DNA of 49,539 nucleotides from Clostridiales bacterium (GTDB lineage: Bacteria; Bacillota; Clostridia; Christensenellales; Aristaeellaceae). The DNA is taken from assembly GCA_004556985.1 (NCBI GenBank), contig SFFC01000039.1, positions 1 through 49,539 of the forward strand. Reading direction: 5' to 3'. The notes under the pieces were generated by a model, which worked only from the letters and a program-made list of their open reading frames with translations, was not told where the DNA came from and did no database searches. Numbering within the stretch: position 1 is the first letter of the stretch; each line of letters opens with the position of its first letter. Positions 1 through 10,481 of this stretch are shown here, one piece after another. The position numbers and the translations under genes are program-made.

Positions 1-201
1 GCCGTAGTTGTTGGCGAGATCGAAATGCGTGATGCCGTTGTCAAACGCCGTGCGCAGGATGTCGCGCTGCACGCCGAAGGGCGTGATATCGCCGAAGTTG
101 TGCCACAGGCCCAGCGAGATGGCGGGCAGCAGCAGGCCGCTTCTGCCGCAGCGGCGGTAGGGCATGGCGTCATAGCGCGCGGGCGAGGGGATGTAGGTCA
201 T
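1..201 (-). CDS. Aldo/keto reductase (YghZ/L-glyceraldehyde-3-phosphate reductase type), N-terminal part only
   Basis: This is the first 67 codons of an NADPH-dependent aldo/keto reductase; the rest lies beyond the left edge. The N-terminus (MTYIPSPARYDAMPYRRCG), then SLGLWHNFG and ITHFDLANNYG, matches the AKR14 family, and the Asp and Tyr of the catalytic tetrad lie in DLANNYG. The ATG at 201 has a GGAGG-type site just upstream on the minus strand (plus-strand cctcc at 209-213). A possible weak promoter is TAGACT-17-TATCAT at 237-265. The stretch is nearly identical to the start of the second reductase at 2458-3414, with only scattered substitutions, so the two are recent paralogs. The substrate is inferred from the family only. 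Confidence 0.85.
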   Translation of the reverse strand, partial: MTYIPSPARYDAMPYRRCGRSGLLLPAISLGLWHNFGDITPFGVQRDILRTAFDNGITHFDLANNYG

Positions 202-299
202 GATGCGCCTCCTTTGCAAAGCCGTTATCTATGTGTATGATACTCCCATTTTTGCAAAAAGTCTATGGCGGATTTGAAACTGGAGCGCGGCGGCGCGGA

Positions 300-328
300 T
301 GGACAGGACACGGGAAGTGTGTTATAAT
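300..328 (+). promoter_or_regulatory. Sigma-A-type promoter of the prenyltransferase/glycosyltransferase pair
   Basis: The -35 box TGGACA (300-305), a 17-nt spacer and a perfect -10 TATAAT (323-328) lie about 35 nt before the ATG at 362. An AGCGGAGGA site at 350-358 follows. The promoter is divergent from the left-edge reductase. Confidence 0.7.
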
Positions 329-361
329 TAGAGAAATACCTGATCTTAAGCGGAGGAAGAA

Positions 362-1205
362 ATGCAGAAGGTAAAACAGCACGCGAAGGCGCTCGCTCGT
401 CTTTGTTCCGGCATTTTTCGGGGGCAGCATTTTGGAATCCTGGGGATTAGCGCTCATTGGTTTTTTGTCGATGAGCCTGGCCTCTTCGGGCATATACGCC
501 ATCAACGACTGCCGGGATGCGGCGCAGGACCGGCTGCATCCGGAGAAATGCAGGCGGCCTGTGGCCAGCGGGGAGGTTTCTCAGGCGGAGGCTGCCGTGC
601 TGGCTGGCCTGTGCATCGCCGCGTCGTTACTGCTGCTTCTGGCGGTGAGCGCGCCGGGCATCAGCCTGCTGCCGCTGGCGCTGTATATCGCGGTCAACAT
701 TTTGTACAGCGTGCTGGGCTTCAAGAACATCCCGATTGTCGATGTGACGATTGTTGCGCTCGGCTTCGTGCTGCGCGTGCTCTTTGGCGGGCTGCTTGCC
801 GGGGTGCAGGTCTCCGACTGGCTGCTGCTGACAGTGATGATGGGCTCCTATTACATGGCGCTGGGCAAGCGGCGCAACGAGCTGCGCGATGCGAAGAAAA
901 AGACCCGCGCCGTGCTGGCGCATTACAGCTATGAGTTTCTGGATAAGCAGATGTATCTGTTTCTGACGCTGGCGGTCGCGTTTTATTCCCTGTGGAGTGT
1001 GGATGCGCGCACCGCGCCGCATACCGTGCTGACCGTTCCGCTCGTGCTTCTGCTGCTGATGCGTTACAGCCTCGTGGTGGAGGGCGAATCGAGCGCCGAT
1101 CCCATTGAGGTCATTCTGCATGACAGGATGCTGATTGTGCTGGCGGTCCTCTATGCGGCACTGATGTTCGCGCTCATTTATTTGCAGGGAGGTGCGGCCG
1201 CATGA
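362..1205 (+). CDS. UbiA-family prenyltransferase (decaprenyl-phosphate phosphoribosyltransferase-like), 5' frameshift
   Basis: This is an integral-membrane UbiA-superfamily enzyme. The motif NDCRDAAQDRLHPEKCRRPV (with conserved Asp residues and the HPxK..RP signature) is typical of DPPR-synthase-like proteins, which load a sugar phosphate onto a polyprenyl phosphate. Several hydrophobic helices follow. The promoter-proximal, RBS-served ATG at 362 opens MQKVKQHAKAL in one frame, but the family-like continuation LVFVPAFFGGSILES lies in another frame. The open frame from TTG at 432 to 1205 carries most of the protein. Homologs have about ten more residues between KAL and FVP, so a small deletion near 392-400 that also shifts the frame is likely. 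The stop overlaps the next start (ATGA). The donor substrate is inferred. Confidence 0.75.
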
Positions 1206-2671
1206 AGAGGGCGATATTCTGCGGCGGGCCGGAAGGCGAGCTGCGCGAGGAGACGCATCTGTTCGCATGGGGGATGGCCGCGCTGCTGGCAGATCTGGCG
1301 CTGGCGGCGATTCAGCTCTTCCTGTGCTTTCATTTTAACGGCCCGCAGGTCAGCGATGCGCGGAGCTATATCGAGCTGGCCCAATACTGCGCCGAGAATC
1401 AGACGTGGTATCCCGGCGAGCGGGACATGTTTGCGCTGTACATCTTCGGCAACGGCTATGTGAATCTGCTCAGCGCGATCATGCGCCTGACGCCGCAGAT
1501 GATTTGGGCGTTCCTGCTCAACGCCGTCTTCACGCAGGTGATTGTGCTGACCACGGCGGATATGGCCTATCAGCTCACCGGGCGCAGGAAGACGGCGTAT
1601 ATGACCGTCGTGCTGCTGTGCATGATGGGCGGCCTGTGGGGCGAGGCGCCTTCCGCGCGAACGGAGCTGTGCTTCATGGCGCTGGCGAACTTGAGCCTCT
1701 GCCTGATGCTGCGCAGGCGTACAGGCGCGCTGCTGCTTTCCGGCGTGCTGATGGGCTTGGCCAACTGGGTGCGGCCGCTGCTGGTGATCTATCTGCCGGC
1801 TGCGCTGCTGTATTTTGTCATGCAGCGCGTGGGCGTCAGGCGGGTGCTGGCATATTTGGCGGGCATTGCGCTGGTGATCGTTCTGGTGGGCGCGGGCGCT
1901 TATCAGCGGACAGGGAAGTTCGTCTATCAGGCGCAGACGATGGGCGTGAATATGCTCATGGGCGCAAACGACGACGCGGACGGGAGCTACGTCGCCGAGG
2001 TATATGACGAGGGGAAGGCGGGGTATGTGCCGGACGGAAGCGGCATGACCTTCGACGAGCGCGACGCGCACTACCGCAGTCTTGCGATTGAATGGATCGT
2101 CGGGCATCTGCCGCGCTTCATCGCGATTGCGCCCGTGAAGCTGTTCTATTTCCTGGCGACGGATACCTATGGCGGCAGCGCCTTCTTCAACAACGAGATT
2201 CAGACGGACAATCTGGCCTATCTCATGGAGCTGGGGCGCATCCTGACGGGGCGGGGCGAAAGGCCGCTGGCGCTGGGGGACGCGGTCGTCGTTTTCTCGC
2301 AGATGACCTATATGCTCGTCTTTTTTGGGTATCTGGCGTTTGTCGTGCATGGCCTGCGGCGGCGCTGCTGGCTCAGGCTGCTGCCGCTGCATCTCATCTT
2401 TGCGCTGGCCTGCGGCGTGACGGTGCTGACGGTTGGCGGCGCGCGCTATCACATGCCCTATCTGCCCATCTTCTGCCTGTGTACGGCGATGCTGGTTGAT
2501 TGCCGCGTGAAAAAGGGCGGGAAGGCCGTGCGCGCGGAGGTGACGGCCTCGTCACGCAGCACCCATTGCAGGGCGAGCTGGGCGAGCGTCTGCCCGCGCC
2601 GCGCGGCGATGGCGGAGAGCGCCTGCGTACACGCGCAGAGCCTGCCGTCGATCATCTCGGGCTTCAGATAG
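1202..2671 (+). CDS. Multi-pass membrane glycosyltransferase (GT-C/GT39-like), chimeric 3' end
   Basis: The protein has about ten hydrophobic segments and an N-terminal loop with DARSYIELAQYCAENQTWYP, resembling the acidic first extracytoplasmic loop of GT-C enzymes that use lipid-linked sugars. It starts in a 4-nt ATGA overlap with the UbiA-like gene, so the two are translationally coupled; together they suggest making and then using a polyprenyl-phosphate sugar. The reading frame stays open to 2671. However, from about 2530 onward (the last 45 or so residues, after VKKGGKAVR) it is simply the antisense of the convergent aldo/keto reductase. The true C-terminus has been lost or replaced. Sugar and acceptor are unknown. 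Confidence 0.7.
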   Translation: MKRAIFCGGPEGELREETHLFAWGMAALLADLALAAIQLFLCFHFNGPQVSDARSYIELAQYCAENQTWYPGERDMFALYIFGNGYVNLLSAIMRLTPQMIWAFLLNAVFTQVIVLTTADMAYQLTGRRKTAYMTVVLLCMMGGLWGEAPSARTELCFMALANLSLCLMLRRRTGALLLSGVLMGLANWVRPLLVIYLPAALLYFVMQRVGVRRVLAYLAGIALVIVLVGAGAYQRTGKFVYQAQTMGVNMLMGANDDADGSYVAEVYDEGKAGYVPDGSGMTFDERDAHYRSLAIEWIVGHLPRFIAIAPVKLFYFLATDTYGGSAFFNNEIQTDNLAYLMELGRILTGRGERPLALGDAVVVFSQMTYMLVFFGYLAFVVHGLRRRCWLRLLPLHLIFALACGVTVLTVGGARYHMPYLPIFCLCTAMLVDCRVKKGGKAVRAEVTASSRSTHCRASWASVCPRRAAMAESACVHAQSLPSIISGFR

Positions 2672-3414
2672 CGCGGATCGTGTCCGGCGCGGCTGTCAGC
2701 GGGAATGCCGTGCTGATATTTGCCCGTCAGCCTGCCGCCAGCGAGCGGCGCGAAGGCGATCAGGCCGATGCCCTTTTCGCGGGCGACGCCGGTCAACCCC
2801 TGCTCGATCCATCGGTCGAGCATGTTGTAGCGCGGCTGATGGATGAGCATCGGCGTGCCGAGCTGCCGGAGCGTATCGATGGCGACGCGCGCCTGCTCGG
2901 CGCTGTAATTGGAGATGCCGACATAGAGCGCCTTGCCGCTGCGCACGATCTGGTCAAGCGCGCCCATCGTCTCCTCGATCGGCGTGTTCGGATCGGGGCG
3001 GTGGTGGTAGAAGATATCGACATAGTCAAGGTTCATGCGCCTGAGACTCTGGTTGAGGCTGGAGATCAGGTGTTTGCGGCTGCCCCAGTTGCCGTAGGGG
3101 CCGGGCCACATGTCATAGCCCGCCTTGGTGGAGATGATCAGCTCGTCTCGGTGCGGTTTCCAGTCGCGCAGCATGTGGATGCCGAAATTTCGCTCTGCCT
3201 CGCCATAGGGCGGGCCATAGTTGTTGGCGAGATCGAAATGCGTGATGCCATTGTCAAACGCCGTGCGCAGGATGTCGCGCTGCACGCCAAAGGGCGTGAT
3301 GTCGCCGAAGTTATGCCACAGACCCAGCGAGATTGCGGGCAGCAGCAGGCCGCTTCTGCCGCAGCGGCGGTAGGGCAGGGCGTCATAGCGCACGGGCGAG
3401 GGAATGTAGGTCAT
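2458..3414 (-). CDS. Aldo/keto reductase (YghZ-type), C-terminally truncated paralog
   Basis: This is a second NADPH-dependent aldo/keto reductase. The tetrad is visible: Asp and Tyr in DLANNYG, Lys in STKAGYD, His in FYHHRPD. NADP-binding-side motifs such as VGISNYS and FAPLAGG are present. ATG at 3414 is preferred over upstream in-frame starts because it has a GGAGG site and matches the paralog at 201. About 295 residues are authentic, down to RDEAVTSA. From about 2530 the frame reads through antisense of the glycosyltransferase and stops at 2458, so the 35-50 residues expected at the C-terminus, which shape the substrate pocket, are missing. The protein is probably impaired unless the junction is an assembly error. 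Confidence 0.8.
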   Translation of the reverse strand: MTYIPSPVRYDALPYRRCGRSGLLLPAISLGLWHNFGDITPFGVQRDILRTAFDNGITHFDLANNYGPPYGEAERNFGIHMLRDWKPHRDELIISTKAGYDMWPGPYGNWGSRKHLISSLNQSLRRMNLDYVDIFYHHRPDPNTPIEETMGALDQIVRSGKALYVGISNYSAEQARVAIDTLRQLGTPMLIHQPRYNMLDRWIEQGLTGVAREKGIGLIAFAPLAGGRLTGKYQHGIPADSRAGHDPRYLKPEMIDGRLCACTQALSAIAARRGQTLAQLALQWVLRDEAVTSARTAFPPFFTRQSTSIAVHRQKMGR

Positions 3415-3430
3415 GATGCGCCTCCTTTGC
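3214..3430 (-). repeat. Copy of the left-edge reductase 5' region (direct repeat with 1-217)
   Basis: Positions 3214-3430 match 1-217 base for base with only scattered substitutions, at a constant offset of 3213 nt. The match covers the reductase start, its ribosome binding site and a few bases of leader. Similarity fades upstream, where the promoters differ. It marks a tandem gene duplication enclosing the prenyltransferase pair. Confidence 0.85.
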
Positions 3431-3445
3431 CGGGACTTTTCCTGT

Positions 3446-3474
3446 ATCATATTCCTGTTTGGGAGAATTGTCCA
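3446..3474 (-). promoter_or_regulatory. Promoter of the second aldo/keto reductase
   Basis: On the minus strand, -35 TGGACA (3469-3474), a 17-nt spacer and -10 TATGAT (3446-3451) sit about 32 nt upstream of the ATG at 3414. Confidence 0.6.
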
Positions 3475-3553
3475 TCGGGGATTTGCATGGATTCACGCTC
3501 AAGCGGCTGTCTTTCAGGGCCTGTTTCATACGGAATTGTCTTGCGCCGGATCA

Positions 3554-3585
3554 GAAAAGAGATCTCCCCCGGAGGAGAGATCCCG
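3554..3585 (-). terminator. Intrinsic terminator after the FMN-binding Tat protein
   Basis: The hairpin GATCTC / GAGATC with a GC-rich centre (3561-3582) is followed on the minus strand by TCTTTTC. It lies about 30 nt past the stop at 3614. Confidence 0.6.
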
Positions 3586-3613
3586 GCTTATTGATTTCAA
3601 AAGCAGCGGCGGA

Positions 3614-4537
3614 TTACTTGCCGACCTTGGAGAGCGCATCTTCGACAGCGGCCATAATGCCCTTGCTGCTGAACGTCGCGCCCGCGGACACATCCACCTG
3701 CGTGGACTGCGCGTCGATGATGGCCTGAGGAATCGTGTTGTACGCGGCGTCGCAGATGCCAGGCGTATCGCTGTGGGAGAGCACGTCAATCTTGGCAATC
3801 TTGTCGCCGTCCATCGTGACCTTGACCTTGACGGGACCGCCAAAGCCCTCGGCCTCGCCGATGTATTCGTTCGCGGCAAGCTCGGTCTCGGGCGCGGCAG
3901 CGGCAGGAGCCTCCATGAAGCCGTAGTGGATGTTGAGCAGCTCGGCCGTCTTGCGGGCCACGTCGCCGCTCACACCGCCGCAGCGGCGCTTGCGGATGGG
4001 GTCGGCGCGCTCGACGTTGGCCTTTGTCATGAACTCGGAAACGGAGTCCACACAGTTGACTGTGCTGGAAACCGTCTGCACAGGGGCGGCACCCTCGGGC
4101 TGGTAGATGGGCAGTGGCGTAGAGGTATACCACGCGAACAGCTCCTTGGTGATGGCGCGGGCATCGTCCGGCGCGCAGCACAGGCCGATAATGCCCGCAG
4201 CGCCGCCCAGAGCGCCGCACAGCGAACCGGCCGTGTAACCCTCCTTGCCGTTGGCGAACATCTCCGGCGGAATCATCGTGTAGGGGAAGCCGACCTTGTC
4301 GCACAGCTCGGCGAGCAGGCCCTTGGCCACGCCGTAGCAGCAGCCGTTCTCAAAATAGCCCTCGTAGGCAAGCTGCTCCACCTTGTCAAGGTCGAGCTCT
4401 GCGTAAGGAAAGGGGTGCGCGGGTGCTTCCGGTTGGCTCTCGGCGAGCACGCCGGCAAGCGGCGCGCCGCTCAGGAGCGCGGAGCCGCCGAGCAGCGCGA
4501 CGGACTTTTTCAGGAATTCGCGACGGGATTGCAGCAT
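3614..4537 (-). CDS. Tat-exported C_GCAxxG_C_C family protein with C-terminal FMN-binding domain
   Basis: 307 aa. The start at 4537 is chosen for the GGAGG site upstream and because it places the twin-arginine signal SRREFLKKSVALLGG at residues 4-18. Residues from about 50 to 200 carry the cysteine pattern of the C_GCAxxG_C_C (redox-active/split-Soret-like) family: NGCCYGVAKGL, GSLCGALGGAAGIIGLCC, and RCGGVSGDVARKTAELL. The C-terminal 95 residues form an FMN_bind domain (GGPVKVKVTMDGDKIAKIDV) ending with VDVSAGATFSSKGI, a version of the S/TGAT motif to which ApbE attaches FMN via the Thr. It therefore probably acts outside the membrane in electron transfer. The exact reaction is unknown. It has its own strong promoter and terminator. 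Confidence 0.8.
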   Translation of the reverse strand: MLQSRREFLKKSVALLGGSALLSGAPLAGVLAESQPEAPAHPFPYAELDLDKVEQLAYEGYFENGCCYGVAKGLLAELCDKVGFPYTMIPPEMFANGKEGYTAGSLCGALGGAAGIIGLCCAPDDARAITKELFAWYTSTPLPIYQPEGAAPVQTVSSTVNCVDSVSEFMTKANVERADPIRKRRCGGVSGDVARKTAELLNIHYGFMEAPAAAAPETELAANEYIGEAEGFGGPVKVKVTMDGDKIAKIDVLSHSDTPGICDAAYNTIPQAIIDAQSTQVDVSAGATFSSKGIMAAVEDALSKVGK

Positions 4538-4604
4538 AGAAGACGCCTCCATTTCTTTATGCGGAACGGAATCCCCGGCAAGCCGGAAACTCGTCACAGC
4601 AGGG

Positions 4605-4662
4605 AGCGGTCACTGACCGCTTGTATTACGTCTAATATACCATAACACCCAATAAATGTCAA
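4605..4662 (-). promoter_or_regulatory. Near-consensus promoter with a palindrome just after the start site
   Basis: On the minus strand, TTGACA (4657-4662), a 17-nt spacer and TATATT (4634-4639) precede the Tat protein gene. A 17-nt perfect palindrome, AGCGGTCACTGACCGCT (4605-4621), lies at about +6 to +22 of the predicted transcript. It fits an operator or a leader hairpin. Confidence 0.7.
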
Positions 4663-4743
4663 ATCCTCACAAGAAATAAATCGATCTATTTATCAAAAAG
4701 CGCATACTTCTGCTTGGCTTGACGGGAAAACGGCGCATCAGAC

Positions 4744-7584
<2,841 letters not shown>

Positions 7585-7660
7585 GGAAGGCTCCTTTAAA
7601 ATGGTTGAAGAGGAGCGGCAAGGGCCATGGCCCGATAACCGCTTCGCTTGAAGAGGAAGG

Positions 7661-9724
7661 TCAGGCTTTTAAGTATTTGCTGCGGCGCTTCGGGCGGCGC
7701 TTGCGCTGCGGCGTGGGCACGGTTTCCTCCGCAATCTCCTCCGGCGACTTGCCCTGCAGCTCGAAGAGCTTGTCGCGCAGCTTCGCGGCGAGCTCGAAGT
7801 CGAGGTTGGCGGCGGCCTGCAGCATCTTCTCCTCGGTGGAGCAGATGAGCAGGTGGAGCTCGTCCTCGCTGAGCGCTTGGCGGCGCTTTTCGGCGCGGCG
7901 AGTGTCCTCCCGGTCCGGGGCCTTGCCGATCTCCAGCAGGTCGCGCACGGACTTCATGACCGTCATGGGCGTGATGCCGTGCGCCTCGTTGAAGGCCTGC
8001 TGAAGCTGGCGGCGGCGCTGCGTCTCGAAGATCGCCTTGTTCATGCTTTCGGTCATCGTGTCGGCGTACATGATGACGCGGCCGTTGGCGTTGCGGGCGG
8101 CGCGGCCGATGGTCTGAATCATGCTGACCTCGCTGCGCAGAAAGCCCTCCTTGTCCGCGTCGAGAATCGCGACGAGCGCAACCTCCGGCAGGTCGAGGCC
8201 CTCGCGCAGCAGATTGATGCCCACCAGCACGTCAAAGCGCCCCAGGCGCAGGTCGCGGATGATCTCCTGGCGCTCCATCGTCTGCACGTCGGAATGCAGG
8301 TAGCGGACGCGGACGTTCATCTCGGTCAGGTAGGCGGTCAGACTTTCGGCCATCTTCTTGGTCAGCGTCGTCACGAGGACGCGGAAGCCCTCGCCTGTGA
8401 CGCGCTGAATCTCCGCGTAGAGGTCGTCGACCTGGCCGGTCGCGGGGCGCACGTCGATCTGCGGGTCGAGCAGGCCCGTCGGACGGATGATCTGCTCGAC
8501 GACCTGGGCGGTGCGGCCCATCTCATAGGGGCCGGGCGTCGCGCTGACGCAGATGAGCTGGCCGATGCGCGCTTCGAACTCGTCGAACTTGAGCGGCCGG
8601 TTGTCAAACGCGCTGGGCAGGCGGAAGCCGTAGGAGACGAGCGCCTCCTTGCGGGCGCGGTCGCCGTTGTACATCGCGCGGATCTGCGGCAGCGTGACGT
8701 GGCTCTCGTCGACGAAGACGATGTAGTCGTCGGGGAAGTAGTCAAGCAGCGTGTAGGGTGCGTCGCCGGGCCTGCGGCCGTCAAAATAGCGGGAGTAGTT
8801 CTCGATGCCCGTGCAGTAGCCCAGCTCGCGGAGCATCTCGATGTCGTAGCTTGTGCGCTGGGCGATGCGCTGCGCCTCGAGCAGGCTGCCCTCCTGCTTG
8901 AACTGCGCGACGCGCGCGTCGAGGTCGCGCTCAATATCGCCGATGGCGCGGTCGATCGCCTCGCGCGGGGTAGCGTAATGCGTCGCGGGGTAGATCGCGA
9001 TATGCGCGAGAACCATCAGCGTATGCCCGCTGACGACGTCGACGGAGGAGATCCGGTCGATCTCCTCGCCGAAGAACTCGACGCGGATGGCGCTCTTCTC
9101 GTAGCCCGCCGGGAAGATCTCCACGACGTCGCCGCGCACGCGGAACGTGCCGCGTTCAAACTCGATGTCGCTGCGGTCGTACTGAATCTCGACGAGGCGG
9201 CGCACCAGCTCGTCGCGCTCCATCGCCATGCCCGGGCGCAGGGAGATCATCATGCCCTCGTATTCGCTCGGGTCGCCCATCGAGTAGATGCAGGAGACGG
9301 AGGCGACGACGATCACGTCCCGGCGCTCGCGCAGCGCGGCCGTCGCGCTGTGGCGCAGGCGCTCGATCTCCTCGTTGACGGAGGCGTCCTTCTCGATGTA
9401 GGTATCGGTCGAGGCGATGTAGGCCTCCGGCTGATAGTAGTCATAATAGGAGACAAAATACTCGACGGCGCTGTCCGGGAAGAACTCGCGGAACTCCGCG
9501 CACAGCTGCGCCGCCAAGGTCTTGTTGTGCGCGATGACGAGCGTCGGGCGCTGGAGGCGCTCGATGACAGAGGCCATCGTATAGGTCTTGCCGGAGCCTG
9601 TGACGCCCAGGAGCACCTGGCAGGGCATGCCCGCCTGCGCGCCCGAGACGAGCGCCTCAATGGCCTGCGGCTGATCGCCCTGGGGCTTGAACGGGGACTT
9701 GAGAACGAAGCGGCTGTCCTGCAT
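7661..9724 (-). CDS. uvrB: Excinuclease ABC subunit B
   Basis: 687 aa. UvrB is the helicase-like damage-verification subunit that receives DNA from UvrA and recruits UvrC. Walker A is GVTGSGKTYTMA. The beta-hairpin region lies at VSYYDYYQPEAYI, the helicase motif DEsH appears as FVDESHVTLPQ, and motif VI is QTIGRAARN. The C-terminal UVR domain (DLHLL..TEEKMLQAAANLDFELAAKLRD-type) is present. The start at 9724 has an AAGGAGG site. It is the first gene of a uvrB-uvrA unit with a LexA box overlapping its -35 region. Confidence 0.97.
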   Translation of the reverse strand: MQDSRFVLKSPFKPQGDQPQAIEALVSGAQAGMPCQVLLGVTGSGKTYTMASVIERLQRPTLVIAHNKTLAAQLCAEFREFFPDSAVEYFVSYYDYYQPEAYIASTDTYIEKDASVNEEIERLRHSATAALRERRDVIVVASVSCIYSMGDPSEYEGMMISLRPGMAMERDELVRRLVEIQYDRSDIEFERGTFRVRGDVVEIFPAGYEKSAIRVEFFGEEIDRISSVDVVSGHTLMVLAHIAIYPATHYATPREAIDRAIGDIERDLDARVAQFKQEGSLLEAQRIAQRTSYDIEMLRELGYCTGIENYSRYFDGRRPGDAPYTLLDYFPDDYIVFVDESHVTLPQIRAMYNGDRARKEALVSYGFRLPSAFDNRPLKFDEFEARIGQLICVSATPGPYEMGRTAQVVEQIIRPTGLLDPQIDVRPATGQVDDLYAEIQRVTGEGFRVLVTTLTKKMAESLTAYLTEMNVRVRYLHSDVQTMERQEIIRDLRLGRFDVLVGINLLREGLDLPEVALVAILDADKEGFLRSEVSMIQTIGRAARNANGRVIMYADTMTESMNKAIFETQRRRQLQQAFNEAHGITPMTVMKSVRDLLEIGKAPDREDTRRAEKRRQALSEDELHLLICSTEEKMLQAAANLDFELAAKLRDKLFELQGKSPEEIAEETVPTPQRKRRPKRRSKYLKA

Positions 9725-9765
9725 GAAAGGCCTCCTTCCGCGGGGAAAACCCGCATGGTCTGTCC

Positions 9766-9801
9766 ATTATAGCACAGATTAAAAATACGAACAAGTGTTC
9801 C
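9766..9801 (-). promoter_or_regulatory. uvrBA promoter overlapped by a LexA (SOS) box
   Basis: On the minus strand, -35 TTGTTC (9789-9794), a 17-nt spacer and an extended -10 TGCTATAAT (core 9766-9771) precede uvrB by about 40 nt. The sequence CGAACAAGTGTTCC (9788-9801) contains the perfect Gram-positive SOS consensus GAAC-N4-GTTC and covers the -35 box, so LexA binding would block polymerase. Confidence 0.88.
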
Positions 9802-10172
9802 TTTCAAAGACGCGGCCGGAAGAAAGGACACATCGGCGGTACAAGAGGGGCCCGCCGGACGGAGATGGAATGGTCAGCGAAGATCAGGAAAAAAACTTTT
9901 TGGACGGGCTTGCTTTCGATTCAAAAAATGGGTAAAAAATGAACAATCTAAAGCAAAGTTATGCAAAAACCTTGAAAAATTCAGGCGGGTCAATGGGTGC
10001 AGACAGGCGGTTTGCAGGCCGGGGACGGCACGGGTTTATTCGGGAATATCTTGAAAAAAACGTGCGAATTGCACGCAGAAATGCTATAATATGGGTACTA
10101 AAGGGGCGGGCGGAAGGCCTGAGCCCCGCAATCGCACCGAGTGAAGGATGGCTTAGTCCAAAGGAGTGCTTG
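9802..10172 (+). promoter_or_regulatory. AT-richer spacer with an extended -10 promoter for a small membrane protein
   Basis: No convincing gene is seen in this 370-nt stretch; an in-frame extension of the downstream ORF to 9939 lacks a ribosome binding site and has no family-like composition. The extended -10 TGCTATAAT (10082-10090) gives a transcript start near 10097, about 75 nt before the small ORF. No good -35 is visible. Confidence 0.55.
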
Positions 10173-10349
10173 ATGATGACTGTTATCTTCGTTTTCGTCG
10201 CGCTGATCGCCGCGAACATTGCGTATTCCGTGTATGACAGCTATCGCGAGGAGGATGCCCGCCAGATCGACGATTTCTATCGCGTTGAGTTCAAGAAGAG
10301 CTACGACGTCAAGCGGGAGACCGAGTCCGTGATGAACCCGATGTACTGA
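10173..10349 (+). CDS. Small single-pass membrane protein, unknown function
   Basis: 58 aa. The start MMTVIFVFV at 10173 is chosen because AAAGGAG lies 7-12 nt upstream. The first 20 residues are a hydrophobic helix (VIFVFVALIAANIAYSVY). The remainder is a charged, probably cytoplasmic tail rich in Asp, Glu, Arg and Lys, ending in MNPMY. It is not recognised as a known family. It is a single-gene unit: an extended -10 promoter lies 75 nt upstream and a strong terminator directly follows. The short length and topology resemble small membrane regulators, but nothing in the sequence shows a partner. Confidence 0.6.
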   Translation: MMTVIFVFVALIAANIAYSVYDSYREEDARQIDDFYRVEFKKSYDVKRETESVMNPMY

Positions 10350-10377
10350 TTCCGCGGAGGATTGAGGACAGACACAG

Positions 10378-10409
10378 CAGACGCCGGCGCATGCCGGCGT
10401 CTGTTTTTT
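10378..10409 (+). terminator. Strong intrinsic terminator
   Basis: The 11-bp stem CAGACGCCGGC / GCCGGCGTCTG with loop GCAT is followed by TTTTTT. It ends the small membrane protein transcript. Confidence 0.9.
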
Positions 10410-10419
10410 GGCGCGCATC

Positions 10420-10459
10420 AAAAAACCTGCGCGCTCCCGGACAACGGGAAGCGCGCAGG
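10420..10459 (-). terminator. bioY terminator
   Basis: On the minus strand the stem CCTGCGCGCT..CCCG / CGGGAGCGCGCAGG (10426-10459) is followed by TTTTTT (10420-10425). It sits back to back with the preceding plus-strand terminator. Confidence 0.9.
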
Positions 10460-10481
10460 CTTGGGGAAAGGGGATCGGCGA

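Noticed and set aside
9939..10172. N-terminal extension of the small membrane protein ORF to 9939.
   Set aside because: No RBS at 9939, the promoter lies inside the extension, and a good AAAGGAG site supports the start at 10173.
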